Source: an uncultured Ectothiorhodospiraceae bacterium (GTDB taxonomy: Bacteria > Pseudomonadota > Gammaproteobacteria > UBA9214). Taken from it: 64,000 nucleotides of DNA. Both the position numbers and the translations under genes were made by a program. The notes under the pieces were generated by a model that saw nothing but the letters and a program-made list of their open reading frames with translations, was not told the DNA's origin and did not search any database. The DNA is taken from NCBI GenBank assembly GCA_947259415.1, contig CAMYMI010000005.1, forward strand, positions 1-64,000, in the 5' to 3' direction. This document shows positions 55,022-64,000 of this stretch, piece after piece; the first letter of the stretch is position 1, and every line of letters starts with the position of its first letter.

Positions 55022-55063
55022 TTATCTTGTAACGTAACACCGAATGTTACGGAGGAATTAAAC

Positions 55064-56326
55064 GTGGAAGCGATAACTGAACTGAGTTACGCACTGGATA
55101 CCTTTTATTTTCTGGTAGCTGGTGCGCTCGTTATGTGGATGGCCGCGGGCTTTGCGATGCTCGAGGCTGGTATGGTGCGTGCGAAAAACACCGCCGAAAT
55201 CCTTACCAAGAATATTTCCCTGTTTGCCGTGGCCTGCATCATGTACATGCTCATGGGTTACAGCATCATGTATCCGGGCGATGCCGTCAGTGCGTGGTGG
55301 CCGGGCTTCGGTGGCATTCTGGGTAGCGATGACAACACTGCCGAGGCGGTGCTGGCGAGTAATGGTGATATCTATTACTCCAGCCTGTCCGACTTCTTCT
55401 TCCAGGTAGTGTTCGTGGCAACCGCCATGTCGATTGTCTCCGGTGCCGTGGCTGAACGCATGAAGTTGTGGGCGTTCCTCATGTTTGCTGTGGTGATGAC
55501 CGGTTTCATCTACCCGATGCAGGGCTACTGGAAATGGGGCGGTGGCGGCCTGGATGCCCTGGGTTTCCTGGACTTCGCCGGTTCCGGTGTGGTGCACCTG
55601 TGTGGTGCTACCGCAGCGCTGGCCGGTGTGCTCCTGCTTGGTGCCCGTAAAGGCAAGTACCGGGCGGATGGCAGCATCAACCCGATTCCGGGTGCCAACA
55701 TGCCGCTGGCAACACTCGGTACCTTCATTCTCTGGTTGGGCTGGTTCGGTTTCAATGGCGGTTCCGAGCTGAAGATCTCCGATGTGGGCGAGGCCAATGC
55801 CGTGGCGCTGGTATTCGTCAACACCAATATGGCAGCAGCCGGTGGGGTCGTGGCGGCGATGCTGACCGCAAGACTGATCTTCGGCAAGACCGATCTGACC
55901 ATGGCGCTTAACGGTGCTCTGGCCGGCCTGGTCGCGATCACGGCCGAGCCGCTGACGCCGACCCCGCTGCTGGCCACCATCATCGGTGCCATCGGCGGCA
56001 TAATCGTGGTGTTCTCCATCCTCGGTCTGGACCGGATCAAGATCGACGATCCGGTCGGCGCCATCTCGGTGCACGGTGTGGTCGGTATGTGGGGCCTGAT
56101 CGCAGTGACGCTGTCGAATGGCGATGCGACCCTCAAGGCGCAGCTGATCGGTCTGGTGACGATCTTCGCCTGGACCTTCGTTGCCAGCCTGATCGTCTGG
56201 GGCATCCTCAAGGTAGTTATAGGGATACGCGTCAGCGAGGAGGAGGAGTACGAGGGTGTCGACCTAACCGAGTGTGGTCTGGAGGCCTATCCGGAATTCA
56301 TCGGGGCGCAGGGATCCGGCAAGTAG
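55064..56326 (+). CDS. amtB: Ammonium transporter (copy 1)
   Basis: This 420-residue protein starts at a GTG with GGAGG eight bases upstream and has 11 predicted membrane helices. The twin pore histidines are in FAGSGVVHLCGA and AISVHGVVGMWG. There is no signal peptide, and it carries an N-terminal segment (ELSYALDTFYFLVAGALVMW) unlike that of copy 2, so the two belong to different Amt subgroups. It conducts ammonium and is gated by the P-II protein encoded 42 bases upstream. Confidence 0.96.
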   Translation: MEAITELSYALDTFYFLVAGALVMWMAAGFAMLEAGMVRAKNTAEILTKNISLFAVACIMYMLMGYSIMYPGDAVSAWWPGFGGILGSDDNTAEAVLASNGDIYYSSLSDFFFQVVFVATAMSIVSGAVAERMKLWAFLMFAVVMTGFIYPMQGYWKWGGGGLDALGFLDFAGSGVVHLCGATAALAGVLLLGARKGKYRADGSINPIPGANMPLATLGTFILWLGWFGFNGGSELKISDVGEANAVALVFVNTNMAAAGGVVAAMLTARLIFGKTDLTMALNGALAGLVAITAEPLTPTPLLATIIGAIGGIIVVFSILGLDRIKIDDPVGAISVHGVVGMWGLIAVTLSNGDATLKAQLIGLVTIFAWTFVASLIVWGILKVVIGIRVSEEEEYEGVDLTECGLEAYPEFIGAQGSGK

Positions 56327-56352
56327 TATTCCAACAGTCTCTGGAGGTATTG

Positions 56353-56380
56353 AACGGGCGCTTCGGCGCCCGTTTTTTTT
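56353..56380 (+). terminator. Rho-independent terminator after amtB copy 1
   Basis: Stem CGGGCGC/GCGCCCG with a TTCG tetraloop (56355-56372) is followed by eight T residues. Confidence 0.95.
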
Positions 56381-56385
56381 GCCTA

Positions 56386-56485
56386 CAGGGATGTAGGTAC
56401 ATCGTGGAGCGCAGGGATGCGCGGGAGCGATGCGCCAGGGATGTAGGTACATCGTGGAGCGCAGGGATGCGCGGGAGCGATGCGC
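56386..56485. repeat. Two 50-bp tandem repeats between the glnK-amtB pairs
   Basis: The unit begins CAGGGATGTAGGTACATCGT and ends GCGGGAGCGATGCGC. Units at 56386-56435 and 56436-56485 are identical as read. A diverged third piece (TCGTGGAGCACAGGGATGCG) lies at about 56557-56600. The unit contains short palindromes (ATGTAGGTACAT). No gene was seen in 56327-56716. Confidence 0.9.
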
Positions 56486-56689
56486 CTACATGGACCATAG
56501 GTATGGCCGCACCCGGCATCCTGCCTAAAGCGGCACTTGTACTTCCCTATAAATCGTCGTGGAGCACAGGGATGCGCGGGATCGATGCATCTACATGGAT
56601 GTATGTGCATCGGTCGCAACGAGCGGGAATTATGCCGGATAGCACTAATCCGTGGCATCCTCTGGTATTATCGGTGTCCGCTGTAATAA

Positions 56690-57055
<366 letters not shown>

Positions 57056-57086
57056 AACCTGAAAACAACAAAACGGGGGGGAACCA

Positions 57087-58388
57087 ATGAGTATTTCCAA
57101 ATACATGGGATTATCTGTTCTCCTGCCCGGTCTGCTGTTCGGCATGCTGCCGTCACTGGCCCTGGCAGATGAACTGAATGTCGGTGACACGGCATGGATA
57201 CTGACAGCCACCGCGCTGGTGCTGTTTATGACCATACCCGGCCTGTCCCTGTTCTATGCCGGGCTGGTGCGCAGCAAGAACGTGCTGTCGGTACTGATGC
57301 AGTGCTTCGCGATCACCTGCGTGATTTCCATCCTCTGGGTAGTCTACGGCTACGGGCTGGCATTCGGTGACGGCGGTTCCATGAACCAATGGATCGGCGG
57401 CCTGGACCAGTTCATGCTGGCTGGTGTTACCCGTGACAGTCTGAGCGGCACCATCCCGGAGACGGTGTTCGTGATGTTCCAGATGACCTTTGCCATCATC
57501 ACTCCCGCGCTGGTGGTCGGCGGTTTCGCCGAGCGCATGAAGTTCTCGGCCATGCTGTGGTTTTCCATAATCTGGTTCACTGTGGTCTACCTGCCGGTGT
57601 GCCACTGGGTCTGGGGCGGTGGCTGGCTCGGTGAAATGGGGCTGCTCGATTTCGCCGGTGGCACGGTGGTCCACATCAATGCCGGTGTCGCGGCCATTGT
57701 GGCGGCGCTTGTGCTGGGGCGGCGCAAGGGATTTCCAGACACGGCCATGCCGCCACACAACCTGACTATGACCGTGACCGGTGCCGGTATGCTGTGGGTG
57801 GGATGGTTCGGCTTCAACGCCGGCAGTGCGGTGGCCGCCAACGGTGATGCGGGCATGGCCATGCTGGTAACCCATATCAGCGCTGCCGCCGGTTCACTGG
57901 CCTGGATGTTCATGGAATGGACCCGGCACGGCAAGCCCAGCGTGCTCGGTATCGTCACCGGCATGGTCGCCGGCCTCGGCACCATCACCCCGGCATCCGG
58001 CTCGGTCGGACCGGCGGGTGCCCTGATTATCGGCCTGTCCGCAGGCATCATCTGCTACTCCGCGACCGGGTATCTCAAGCGTAAACTGCATATCGACGAT
58101 TCGCTCGATGTGTTCCCGGTGCATGGTGTCGGCGGCATACTCGGGACCCTGCTGGCAGGTGTGTTCGTGGCCACGCTGGGTGGTGCCGGCCTGGCCGAGG
58201 GCATGACCGTCGGCAGCCAGGTCTGGGTGCAGTTCGTGGGTGTGGCCGCAACCATTATCTGGTGTGCTGTCGCCACCTGGGTGATCCTCAAGGTCGTGGA
58301 TGTTGCAGTCGGCCTGCGTGTCAACCGCGACGAGGAGACCGAGGGCCTGGACCTCGTGCTGCACGACGAGACCGGTTACAACATCTGA
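57087..58388 (+). CDS. amtB: Ammonium transporter (copy 2, classical AmtB type)
   Basis: This 433-residue AmtB has a signal peptide (SVLLPGLLFGMLPSLALADE) and then the classical start of helix 1 (GDTAWILTATALVLFMTIPG). Pore histidines are in FAGGTVVHINAG and VFPVHGVGGILG, and the aromatic gate region and the FAERMKF loop are intact. It resembles enteric AmtB more than copy 1 does. A strong terminator follows. Confidence 0.97.
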   Translation: MSISKYMGLSVLLPGLLFGMLPSLALADELNVGDTAWILTATALVLFMTIPGLSLFYAGLVRSKNVLSVLMQCFAITCVISILWVVYGYGLAFGDGGSMNQWIGGLDQFMLAGVTRDSLSGTIPETVFVMFQMTFAIITPALVVGGFAERMKFSAMLWFSIIWFTVVYLPVCHWVWGGGWLGEMGLLDFAGGTVVHINAGVAAIVAALVLGRRKGFPDTAMPPHNLTMTVTGAGMLWVGWFGFNAGSAVAANGDAGMAMLVTHISAAAGSLAWMFMEWTRHGKPSVLGIVTGMVAGLGTITPASGSVGPAGALIIGLSAGIICYSATGYLKRKLHIDDSLDVFPVHGVGGILGTLLAGVFVATLGGAGLAEGMTVGSQVWVQFVGVAATIIWCAVATWVILKVVDVAVGLRVNRDEETEGLDLVLHDETGYNI

Positions 58389-58412
58389 TCCCGGCGGTTA
58401 TATAGCCAACGA

Positions 58413-58440
58413 AAAACGGGCGCCTCGGCGCCCGTTTTTT
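58413..58440 (+). terminator. Rho-independent terminator after amtB copy 2
   Basis: Stem CGGGCGC/GCGCCCG with a CTCG loop (58417-58434) is followed by six T residues. Its stem matches the terminator after copy 1, so the two units share a 3' signal, as expected of a duplicated block. Confidence 0.95.
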
Positions 58441-58725
58441 ATTTACGGTATGTCAAACCGTTAAAAACCTTATCACCGCAAAGACGCAAAGGGCGCAAAG
58501 AAAATCATTGCCAGAATTAACAGCATTCCACACTTAACGATCTTGACAACGCACAAACGCATGAGGTCTATCAAGAATCGCACAATAAATATCTTGATTA
58601 CACAATATAAAACGCAGTGCAGAAGCCAGACCAAATCGATATGTGTTTATTAAATAATCTGCTTTGCGCCTTTGCGGTAAAGAGAGAATCTGGGCCGGCT
58701 GTATCAGGACTGCAGAAATGATGAT
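58441..58725. other. Convergent spacer after amtB copy 2
   Basis: Two fragments resembling GCAAAGACGCAAAGGGCGCAAAG-type dispersed repeats lie near 58482-58500 and 58660-58680. No gene was seen. Confidence 0.4.
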
Positions 58726-58962
58726 TCAGATCTTCTTGTGTGAACCATCGCAGAACGGCCGATCGCTGCTGTGCTTGCAGCCGCACAGCCAGACCTTGGT
58801 CTTTTCCGCGAGCTCGAATTTCACCGGCTCGAAATCAGTGCCTTTGTGGGAACCGTCACAGAATGGCTGGTTCTTTGACTTTCCACAGGCGCACCACCAG
58901 TAGGTGCCGGCTTCCAGTTCCTGTTCAAACGGTGCTTTTTGTGCAATCGTGGGCTCTGACAT
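58726..58962 (-). CDS. Double CDGSH iron-sulfur protein
   Basis: The ATG at 58962, with AGAGG five bases upstream, gives 78 residues. Two CDGSH-type [2Fe-2S] binding motifs are present: CACGKSKNQPFCDGSH (residues about 24-39) and CGCKHSSDRPFCDGSH (about 60-75). Bacterial two-motif CDGSH proteins are small soluble electron or cluster carriers of uncertain role. It is divergent from the FetA-like gene. The frame open to 59280 is not needed. Confidence 0.93.
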   Translation of the reverse strand: MSEPTIAQKAPFEQELEAGTYWWCACGKSKNQPFCDGSHKGTDFEPVKFELAEKTKVWLCGCKHSSDRPFCDGSHKKI

Positions 58963-59058
58963 AATGACCTCTGGTGTGATGTTGATACAAACAATCGGCG
59001 ATCCGGAATGTTTCTCCCGTTCGGGCGGTATGGGCATGGCGATACAATTGCATACTGA

Positions 59059-59688
59059 ATGTCTGTGAGTAAACCACCGCCTCTTTTGCAAATCAAGAAC
59101 CTGCGCCGGCTGATGCTTGGTCCTGTATCGCTGGCGGCCAATGCCGGGGAGTGTCTGGGCATTTCCGGACCATCGGGGACCGGCAAGTCCCTGCTGCTGC
59201 GTGCGATTGCCGACCTCGACCCGCATGACGGTGAGGTATTGCTGGAAGGGGTGCGCTGTCGTGACCTTACTCCGGTGCAATGGCGTACCCTGGTGGGCCT
59301 GCTACCCCCGGAGAGTTGCTGGTGGCTGCCGCGTGTCGCTGACCACTTTCTTAACGGTCTGCCGGTGCCGCTCGAGGCACTCGGCCTGGCCCCCGCGATC
59401 CTCCAGGAACCCGTGGTACGCCTGTCGAGCGGCGAGAAGCAGCGCCTGGCATTGCTGCGCCTGCTGGCCAACCGGCCGCGGGTACTGTTACTGGATGAAC
59501 CAACCGCCAACCTTGACCCCGCCAACACCAAGCGGATGGAGGCCGTCATCAGTGAATACCGGCAGACGCAGTCGGTGGCCGTGATCTGGGTCAGCCATGA
59601 CCAGGCACAGATCGCCCGGGTTGCCAGTCAACACTTCACGATGGTCGATGGACAGCTGCAGGAGCAGACCATGGAGCGTGACGTATGA
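59059..59688 (+). CDS. fetA: FetA/YbbL-like ABC transporter ATPase
   Basis: This 209-residue ATPase has Walker A GPSGTGKSLLL, signature LSSGEKQRLALLRLL, Walker B VLLLDEPTANLD and the switch His in VSHD. It is shorter than most ABC ATPases, as FetA is. Its stop overlaps the permease start by four bases (ATGA). In E. coli FetAB exports iron and protects against oxidative stress; that function here is by homology. Confidence 0.88.
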   Translation: MSVSKPPPLLQIKNLRRLMLGPVSLAANAGECLGISGPSGTGKSLLLRAIADLDPHDGEVLLEGVRCRDLTPVQWRTLVGLLPPESCWWLPRVADHFLNGLPVPLEALGLAPAILQEPVVRLSSGEKQRLALLRLLANRPRVLLLDEPTANLDPANTKRMEAVISEYRQTQSVAVIWVSHDQAQIARVASQHFTMVDGQLQEQTMERDV

Positions 59689-60476
59689 TCACCCTGGGTT
59701 ATGTCGACCTTGCCATTGCCGCGTCACTGGTCCTGCTGCTGGCACTGCTCTCGGTCCGCTTGCAAGCCCATGTCAGTCGGCAGTTGCTGATTGCCGCCTT
59801 GCGCACCGCCATCCAGCTCACGCTGATCGGCCTCGTGCTGAAGGCCCTGTTCGCGAACGTCCACCTCGCCTGGGTATCTTTACTGGCATTGTTCATGCTG
59901 CTGGTGGCGGGCAGGGAGGTGATGGCCCGCCAGGAGCGCCGCTTCAAGGGCTGGTGGGGTTATGCAGTGGGCACCTTTTCCATGTTCCTGTCCTCATTTG
60001 CGGTGACGGTGTTTGCCCTGATCGTGATCCTGGGTGAGACACCCTGGTATACGCCGCAATACGCCATTCCCTTGCTGGGTATGCTGCTGGGCAACACCAT
60101 GAACGGTATCGCCATTGCCATGGACCGCTTGACTCATGCGGCCTGGGAGCAGCGCGCCACCATCGAGGCGCGCCTGATGCTGGGTCAGCGATGGGACATG
60201 GCGGTATCGGAGATGCGCCAGCAGGCCATCCGCAGCGGCATGATCCCGATCATCAACGCCATGGCGGCCGCCGGCGTGGTCAGCCTGCCGGGTATGATGA
60301 CCGGCCAGATCCTGGCCGGGGCGCCGCCGGTTGAGGCCGTCAAGTACCAGATACTCATCATGTTTCTGATCGCAGTCGGGACCGGGCTGGGTACCCTGGC
60401 CGCGGTGACCATCGGTTCCCGACGGCTGTTTGATGAGCGCCAGCGGCTGTGCCTGGAACGCCTGCACGAGAAATAG
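59685..60476 (+). CDS. fetB: FetB/YbbM-like ABC transporter permease
   Basis: This 263-residue UPF0014 family protein has about seven hydrophobic helices. Family segments are LLIAALRTAIQLTLIGLVLK, AIPLLGMLLGNTMNGIAIAM, and the INAMAAAGVVSLPGMMTGQI segment that contacts the ATPase. It is co-translated with the ATPase at 59059-59688. Iron or another metal is the probable exported substrate. Confidence 0.9.
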   Translation: MITLGYVDLAIAASLVLLLALLSVRLQAHVSRQLLIAALRTAIQLTLIGLVLKALFANVHLAWVSLLALFMLLVAGREVMARQERRFKGWWGYAVGTFSMFLSSFAVTVFALIVILGETPWYTPQYAIPLLGMLLGNTMNGIAIAMDRLTHAAWEQRATIEARLMLGQRWDMAVSEMRQQAIRSGMIPIINAMAAAGVVSLPGMMTGQILAGAPPVEAVKYQILIMFLIAVGTGLGTLAAVTIGSRRLFDERQRLCLERLHEK

Positions 60477-60523
60477 CGTGCAAACAGCAGATGTTCGCAG
60501 GCGCGATCCGGATAAACTTGAAA

Positions 60524-60985
60524 ATGGGTGATATCTTGCATCGTGTTATCTCGATTGTGGCGACGTCGTTGATACTGTTCGGATCTGTAGCATCGGCGCA
60601 GATCTACAAATGCACAGATGCCCAGGGCAAGGTCCACTATGGTGACCGTCCCTGTGGTGAAAACGCCAGCGTGTTCGTGCCCAGGGACGCACCGCAGGGA
60701 GATGCGGGCACAGACCAACGCCGTCACAAGACGCAGCGCCTGCTGGATGCGCTGGAGGAGGAACGCAGGCAGACGCAGCAGGCGGCCCAGGAGCAACGAT
60801 TGGTTGCGGAAAAACGCCGGCTCAATTGCCAGCACGCGCGTGCACGGCTGCGCCGACTCTCCGAGGCCAGTGCCTTGTATCATGTTGACGAGGAAGGCAA
60901 CCGCACCGTATTCACCGATGCCGAGCGGGAAGCGTCCACGCAGGAGGCGCGTGCGGCGGTGGAGCACTGGTGCGGGGAATCGTGA
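60524..60985 (+). CDS. DUF4124-containing exported protein
   Basis: The ATG at 60524 gives 153 residues with a signal peptide (VISIVATSLILFGSVASAQ). A DUF4124 domain (IYKCTDAQGKVHYGDRPC) is followed by a charged coiled-coil region (residues about 65-125) with a final CGES. DUF4124 proteins are common in proteobacteria and have no established function. It follows fetB by about 47 bases, though an earlier ATG at 60449 overlaps fetB. Confidence 0.85.
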   Translation: MGDILHRVISIVATSLILFGSVASAQIYKCTDAQGKVHYGDRPCGENASVFVPRDAPQGDAGTDQRRHKTQRLLDALEEERRQTQQAAQEQRLVAEKRRLNCQHARARLRRLSEASALYHVDEEGNRTVFTDAEREASTQEARAAVEHWCGES

Positions 60986-61195
60986 GGGCTTGCCTGATAG
61001 TCGGGATAGTGCGCGGATTTAACATATTACCCTCACCCCGCCCCACTACCTGCAACTGTTGGAACGCCTTGTTTATGCCCGGCGCTTTATCGGGTGCAGC
61101 CGCGATCAGATGGGTAAGTCGGAATAGCGCCAGCGCGACCCGACACCAAGCTATAAGTGAGAGGGGAAAAAGCCCGTTTCGGATGTACCGGTTGT

Positions 61196-62050
61196 CTATT
61201 CCAGTGCCTTGGTGAAGAACTCCGGTGCGGTCAGTGCCGCGTGGTGGATGTCCGCGTTGTAATACTCGGTGGGAAATGGCTTGTCTTTCGCGGCCTGTTC
61301 ACGGAAGGCTGGCGCCAGTGCCTGCTTGCCAGCAAGGGTGGCCGACCACCAGCCCGAGGGATAAACAGGCTGGGGGAAGAACAGTGTCTGCACGTCACTG
61401 AAGCCGGCACGCTGCATGGCCTTGCGCATCGGATTGATGATGTACATGTGATACAGCGGCGACTCGCTCTGCTGCACCAGAACACCTCGCTCGCCCAATA
61501 CACGGTAACAGTCACGATAGAATGCCTCTGTGAACAGGCCCTCGGCCGGACCGATCGGGTCGGTGCTGTCCACGATGATGACATCGATGCTGGCGTCGCT
61601 GGCATCATGCATCCACTGGATGCCGTCCACGAAGAAAAATTCGGCACGTGGGTCATCGTTCGAGACACACAGCTCGGGAAAGTGCTGCTCGGCAATCCGG
61701 GTCACGCGCTCGTCGATATCGACCTGCAGTACATGAGCCACTTCTTCATGCTTGAGGATCTCGCGCAGAGTGCCGCAATCACCGCCGCCAATGATTACAA
61801 CCTTGCGCGGGGCAGGGTGCATGAACAAGGCGGGGTGCGACATCATCTCGTGGTAGAGGAAGTTGTCGCGTGCAGTCAGCATGACGAAACCGTCGATGAC
61901 CATCAGGTTGCCGAAGGTCTCGGTTGCGTAGACCTCGATGCGCTGATACTCGCTCTGCTCGTCATGCAGCTTTTCGCGAATCATGAGCGAGAAGGCGGAC
62001 CCGCCCTCCCGACAGCGTTCGGTGAACCATTGACTGTCATTTTCAGTCAC
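61196..62050 (-). CDS. speE: Spermidine synthase (polyamine aminopropyltransferase)
   Basis: The GTG at 62050, with GAGGA seven bases upstream, gives 284 residues; the frame opens at 62113. Family segments are QWFTERCREGGSAFSLMIRE, EYQRIEVYATETFGNLMVID, YHEMMSHPALF, the binding loop VVIIGGGDCGTLREIL, and VIIVDSTDPIGPAEGLF. It moves an aminopropyl group from decarboxylated S-adenosylmethionine to putrescine. The usual GGGDGG reads GGGDCG here. It is divergent from speA, so polyamine genes face each other across a shared promoter region. Confidence 0.95.
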   Translation of the reverse strand: MTENDSQWFTERCREGGSAFSLMIREKLHDEQSEYQRIEVYATETFGNLMVIDGFVMLTARDNFLYHEMMSHPALFMHPAPRKVVIIGGGDCGTLREILKHEEVAHVLQVDIDERVTRIAEQHFPELCVSNDDPRAEFFFVDGIQWMHDASDASIDVIIVDSTDPIGPAEGLFTEAFYRDCYRVLGERGVLVQQSESPLYHMYIINPMRKAMQRAGFSDVQTLFFPQPVYPSGWWSATLAGKQALAPAFREQAAKDKPFPTEYYNADIHHAALTAPEFFTKALE

Positions 62051-62168
62051 GTCATTTTCCTCGATTCGCAATATGGAACAGAGAAGATACAAGAACAGTG
62101 AATCAGGAAACAAGAATTGATGACGGAATTACTTGTCGTCAGCCTCCAGTGCCTTTATCTTTCCCGCT
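62051..62168. promoter_or_regulatory. Divergent speE/speA promoter region
   Basis: This 118-base gap between the chosen starts of speE (leftward) and speA (rightward) must carry both promoters or the leader of one. No operator could be identified by eye. Confidence 0.5.
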
Positions 62169-64000
62169 ATGGACTGGGATAAAGACAGCGCGCGCAGGCA
62201 ATACAACATCCCCAACTGGAGCGCCGGCTATTTTGATGTCGGCAGCGATGGTCACCTGGTGGCGCGCCCGGGCGCGCACGCCGGGGCGCCGATCATCGAC
62301 CTGCACGGACTGGTCGACCGTCTGTATGAGGTCGGACTGACCCTGCCGGTACTGGTGCGCTTCACGGATATCCTGCGCAACCGGCTGGACCACCTGCACG
62401 GGGCGTTTACTGCCGCCATGCAGATGCGTGACTATACGGCGAACTACACCGCCATCTACCCGATCAAGGTCAACCAGCAGCTTCACGTGGTCGACACCAT
62501 CGTCGCGCACGGCGGCACGCGCATCGGTCTGGAGTGCGGCAGTAAACCCGAGCTGATGGCGGTGATCGGCAGCCTGCCTGCCGGTGGCGTCATTATCTGC
62601 AACGGCTACAAGGACGTCGAGTACATCCGGCTAGCGCTGATCGCACAACGCCTTGGGCACCGTGTGGTGCTGGTCGTCGAGAGGCTGTCGGAACTGGAGC
62701 TTATTATTGCCACGGCCACCGACATGCGCATGCGCCCGGAGCTTGGCCTGCGCGTGCGCCTGTCCACGGTCACTTCCGGTAACTGGCAGAACACAGGCGG
62801 TGACCGATCCAAGTTCGGCTTCACTGCAGCCGGTGCGCTGGCGTTGCTGGCGCGACTCGAGCAGACAGATAGGCTCGACTGCCTGACGCTGCTGCATTGC
62901 CACCCCGGTTCTCAGATCACCAGCATCGAGGTGCTTCGCGATGCGCTGATGGAAGTCGCGCGCACCTGGATGCAATTACGCAACGCCGGTGCGCCGGTCA
63001 CCACGGTCGATGTCGGCGGCGGGCTCGGCATCGACTACGAGGGCACACGCTCGATGAGCGAGTGCTCCATGAACTACGACGTGGATCGCTACGCGCAGAC
63101 TGTGGTCGAGGTATTTGCCGAGATCTGCGGCAGGCATAATCTCCCGCAGCCGGACCTGATGTCCGAGTCCGGCCGCGCGCTGACCGCGCACCACGCCGTG
63201 CTGATTACCAATGTGCTCGATACCGAGCAGGTGATGTGCGATGCGGATACCGGCGAGCGCAGCGACATTACTCCGGTGGCGGGGCTGCGCGAGGTGCTGG
63301 TACAGTGCACAGCGGACAATGCACTGGACAGTTACCTGCTGGGGGGTGGTCACCTGGCAGCACTACGCGGGCTCTACCTGATCGGCCGTGCCGACCTGCA
63401 GCAGCGCGCGCACGGCGAGTCGCTGTACTACGCGCTGTGCCGCAAGGTACAGGGCTTTCTGGCGGTACGAGATCAGTTGCCGCCGGAACTCGACGACATC
63501 ACCCGGCGTCTCGCTGACAAGTATTTCTGCAACATGTCGGTGTTCCAATCCATGCCGGACGTGTGGGGTATCGACCAGGTGTTCCCGATCGTGCCGTTGC
63601 AGCGTCTTGACGAGCGACCTGAGCGGCGCGCCATCCTGCACGACCTGACCTGCGACTCCGATGGGCACATCGAGTTGTATGTCGACAGCAACGGTGTCGA
63701 ATCGACCCTGCCGGTGCATGCGCTGAAAGATGACGAAATCTACCTGCTCGGCTTCTTCCTGCTGGGTGCCTACCAGGAGATTCTCGGCGACATGCATAAC
63801 CTGTTCGGTGATACCGACGCGGTGAATGTCGAGCTGACGCATGCCGGTGGTTACCGCCTGGTGGAACCGCGCCATGGCGACACGGTGGACGAGCTGTTGC
63901 GCTATGTGGAATTCGAACCGAATCGTCTGATGGAGCGCTATCGTGAAAAAATCTTGCAGGCCGGAATCGGCGATGACGAGCGCGCGTCTTTTCTGCATGA
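62169..64000 (+). CDS. speA: Biosynthetic arginine decarboxylase (3' end outside window)
   Basis: The open frame runs 610 codons from the ATG at 62169 to the edge with no stop; E. coli SpeA is about 658 residues, so roughly 30-50 are missing. An in-frame TTG at 62133 is an alternative start. The PLP lysine is in YPIKVNQ, followed by GLECGSKPELMAV, GDRSKFG, HPGSQ, VDVGGGLGIDYEGTRS, SESGRALTAHHAVL, NMSVFQSMPDVWGIDQ-type segment and CDSDGHIELY with the catalytic Cys. It makes agmatine, the first step to putrescine in this route. Confidence 0.95.
   Translation, partial: MDWDKDSARRQYNIPNWSAGYFDVGSDGHLVARPGAHAGAPIIDLHGLVDRLYEVGLTLPVLVRFTDILRNRLDHLHGAFTAAMQMRDYTANYTAIYPIKVNQQLHVVDTIVAHGGTRIGLECGSKPELMAVIGSLPAGGVIICNGYKDVEYIRLALIAQRLGHRVVLVVERLSELELIIATATDMRMRPELGLRVRLSTVTSGNWQNTGGDRSKFGFTAAGALALLARLEQTDRLDCLTLLHCHPGSQITSIEVLRDALMEVARTWMQLRNAGAPVTTVDVGGGLGIDYEGTRSMSECSMNYDVDRYAQTVVEVFAEICGRHNLPQPDLMSESGRALTAHHAVLITNVLDTEQVMCDADTGERSDITPVAGLREVLVQCTADNALDSYLLGGGHLAALRGLYLIGRADLQQRAHGESLYYALCRKVQGFLAVRDQLPPELDDITRRLADKYFCNMSVFQSMPDVWGIDQVFPIVPLQRLDERPERRAILHDLTCDSDGHIELYVDSNGVESTLPVHALKDDEIYLLGFFLLGAYQEILGDMHNLFGDTDAVNVELTHAGGYRLVEPRHGDTVDELLRYVEFEPNRLMERYREKILQAGIGDDERASFLH

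Noticed and set aside
55058-56074. A 338-codon minus-strand open frame
   Set aside because: It is the antisense shadow of the amtB copy 1 gene; its His/Gln-rich translation matches no family.
56652-56670. TGGCATCCTCTGGTA before the second glnK as a sigma54 promoter
   Set aside because: The -12 element reads TGGTA instead of containing GC at the required spacing, and no NtrC dyad was found upstream.

Overview
The window looks like a chromosomal segment of a GC-rich gammaproteobacterium. SucA/SucB/Lpd, UbiK, YifB, MoaABCDE/MoeA/MobA, SpeE/SpeA and an MSHA-type pilus locus all have gammaproteobacterial character. The intergenic regions are packed with palindromic repeats of the kind seen in Chromatiales and related sulfur-oxidiser genomes. 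Genus cannot be fixed from the sequence. No rRNA, tRNA, CRISPR array or complete insertion sequence was seen.

Region 1 (1-13949) is the most unusual. All its genes lie on the minus strand. In transcription order they are a GAF-GAF-HlyD membrane protein, a PqqD-like/M50 metallopeptidase/HlyD fusion, a shortened SecA paralogue translationally coupled to it, a small periplasmic HlyD-type adaptor, a block of toxin-antitoxin genes, and a giant exoprotein that runs off the left edge. The exoprotein carries an N-terminal LEPR-XLL-type motif, a DUF4347 region, a DNRLRE-like module and seven 57-residue repeats. No type I ABC exporter or TolC is present. I infer a dedicated export/processing system for the LEPR-XLL exoprotein. 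The toxin-antitoxin block holds one RelE/XRE pair and two successive BrnT-BrnA-HigA cassettes.

Region 2 (14829-30305) is core metabolism. It has sucA-sucB and a separated lpd (2-oxoglutarate dehydrogenase), a DUF559 pseudogene, a GGDEF-EAL protein and a DUF3391/HD-GYP-like protein, both with altered motifs. Molybdenum cofactor genes follow (moaE, moaD-moaC-moeA-moaB leftward, moaA rightward, then mobA).

Region 3 (30663-49839) is a roughly 19 kb minus-strand array for an MSHA-like pilus. In transcription order it encodes a histidine kinase, a receiver protein, a GAF-GGDEF-EAL protein, a STAS-MshEN-GspE ATPase, GspF, pilins of GspG/H/I/J type (the J-type one with a calcium-loop-rich insertion), a large DNRLRE-bearing PilX-like protein, a membrane GGDEF protein, and PilM/N/O/P-like proteins with a secretin. 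The array suggests a surface pilus under cyclic-di-GMP and two-component control, possibly tipped by the DNRLRE protein. No prepilin peptidase is in the window.

Region 4 (50171-64000) holds a CPA2 antiporter, YifB and UbiK. A nitrogen-control block follows: a sigma54 promoter and NtrC site, a TorF-type porin, glnK-amtB, then a second glnK-amtB. The window ends with a CDGSH protein, a FetAB-type ABC exporter, a DUF4124 protein, speE, and speA truncated by the right edge.
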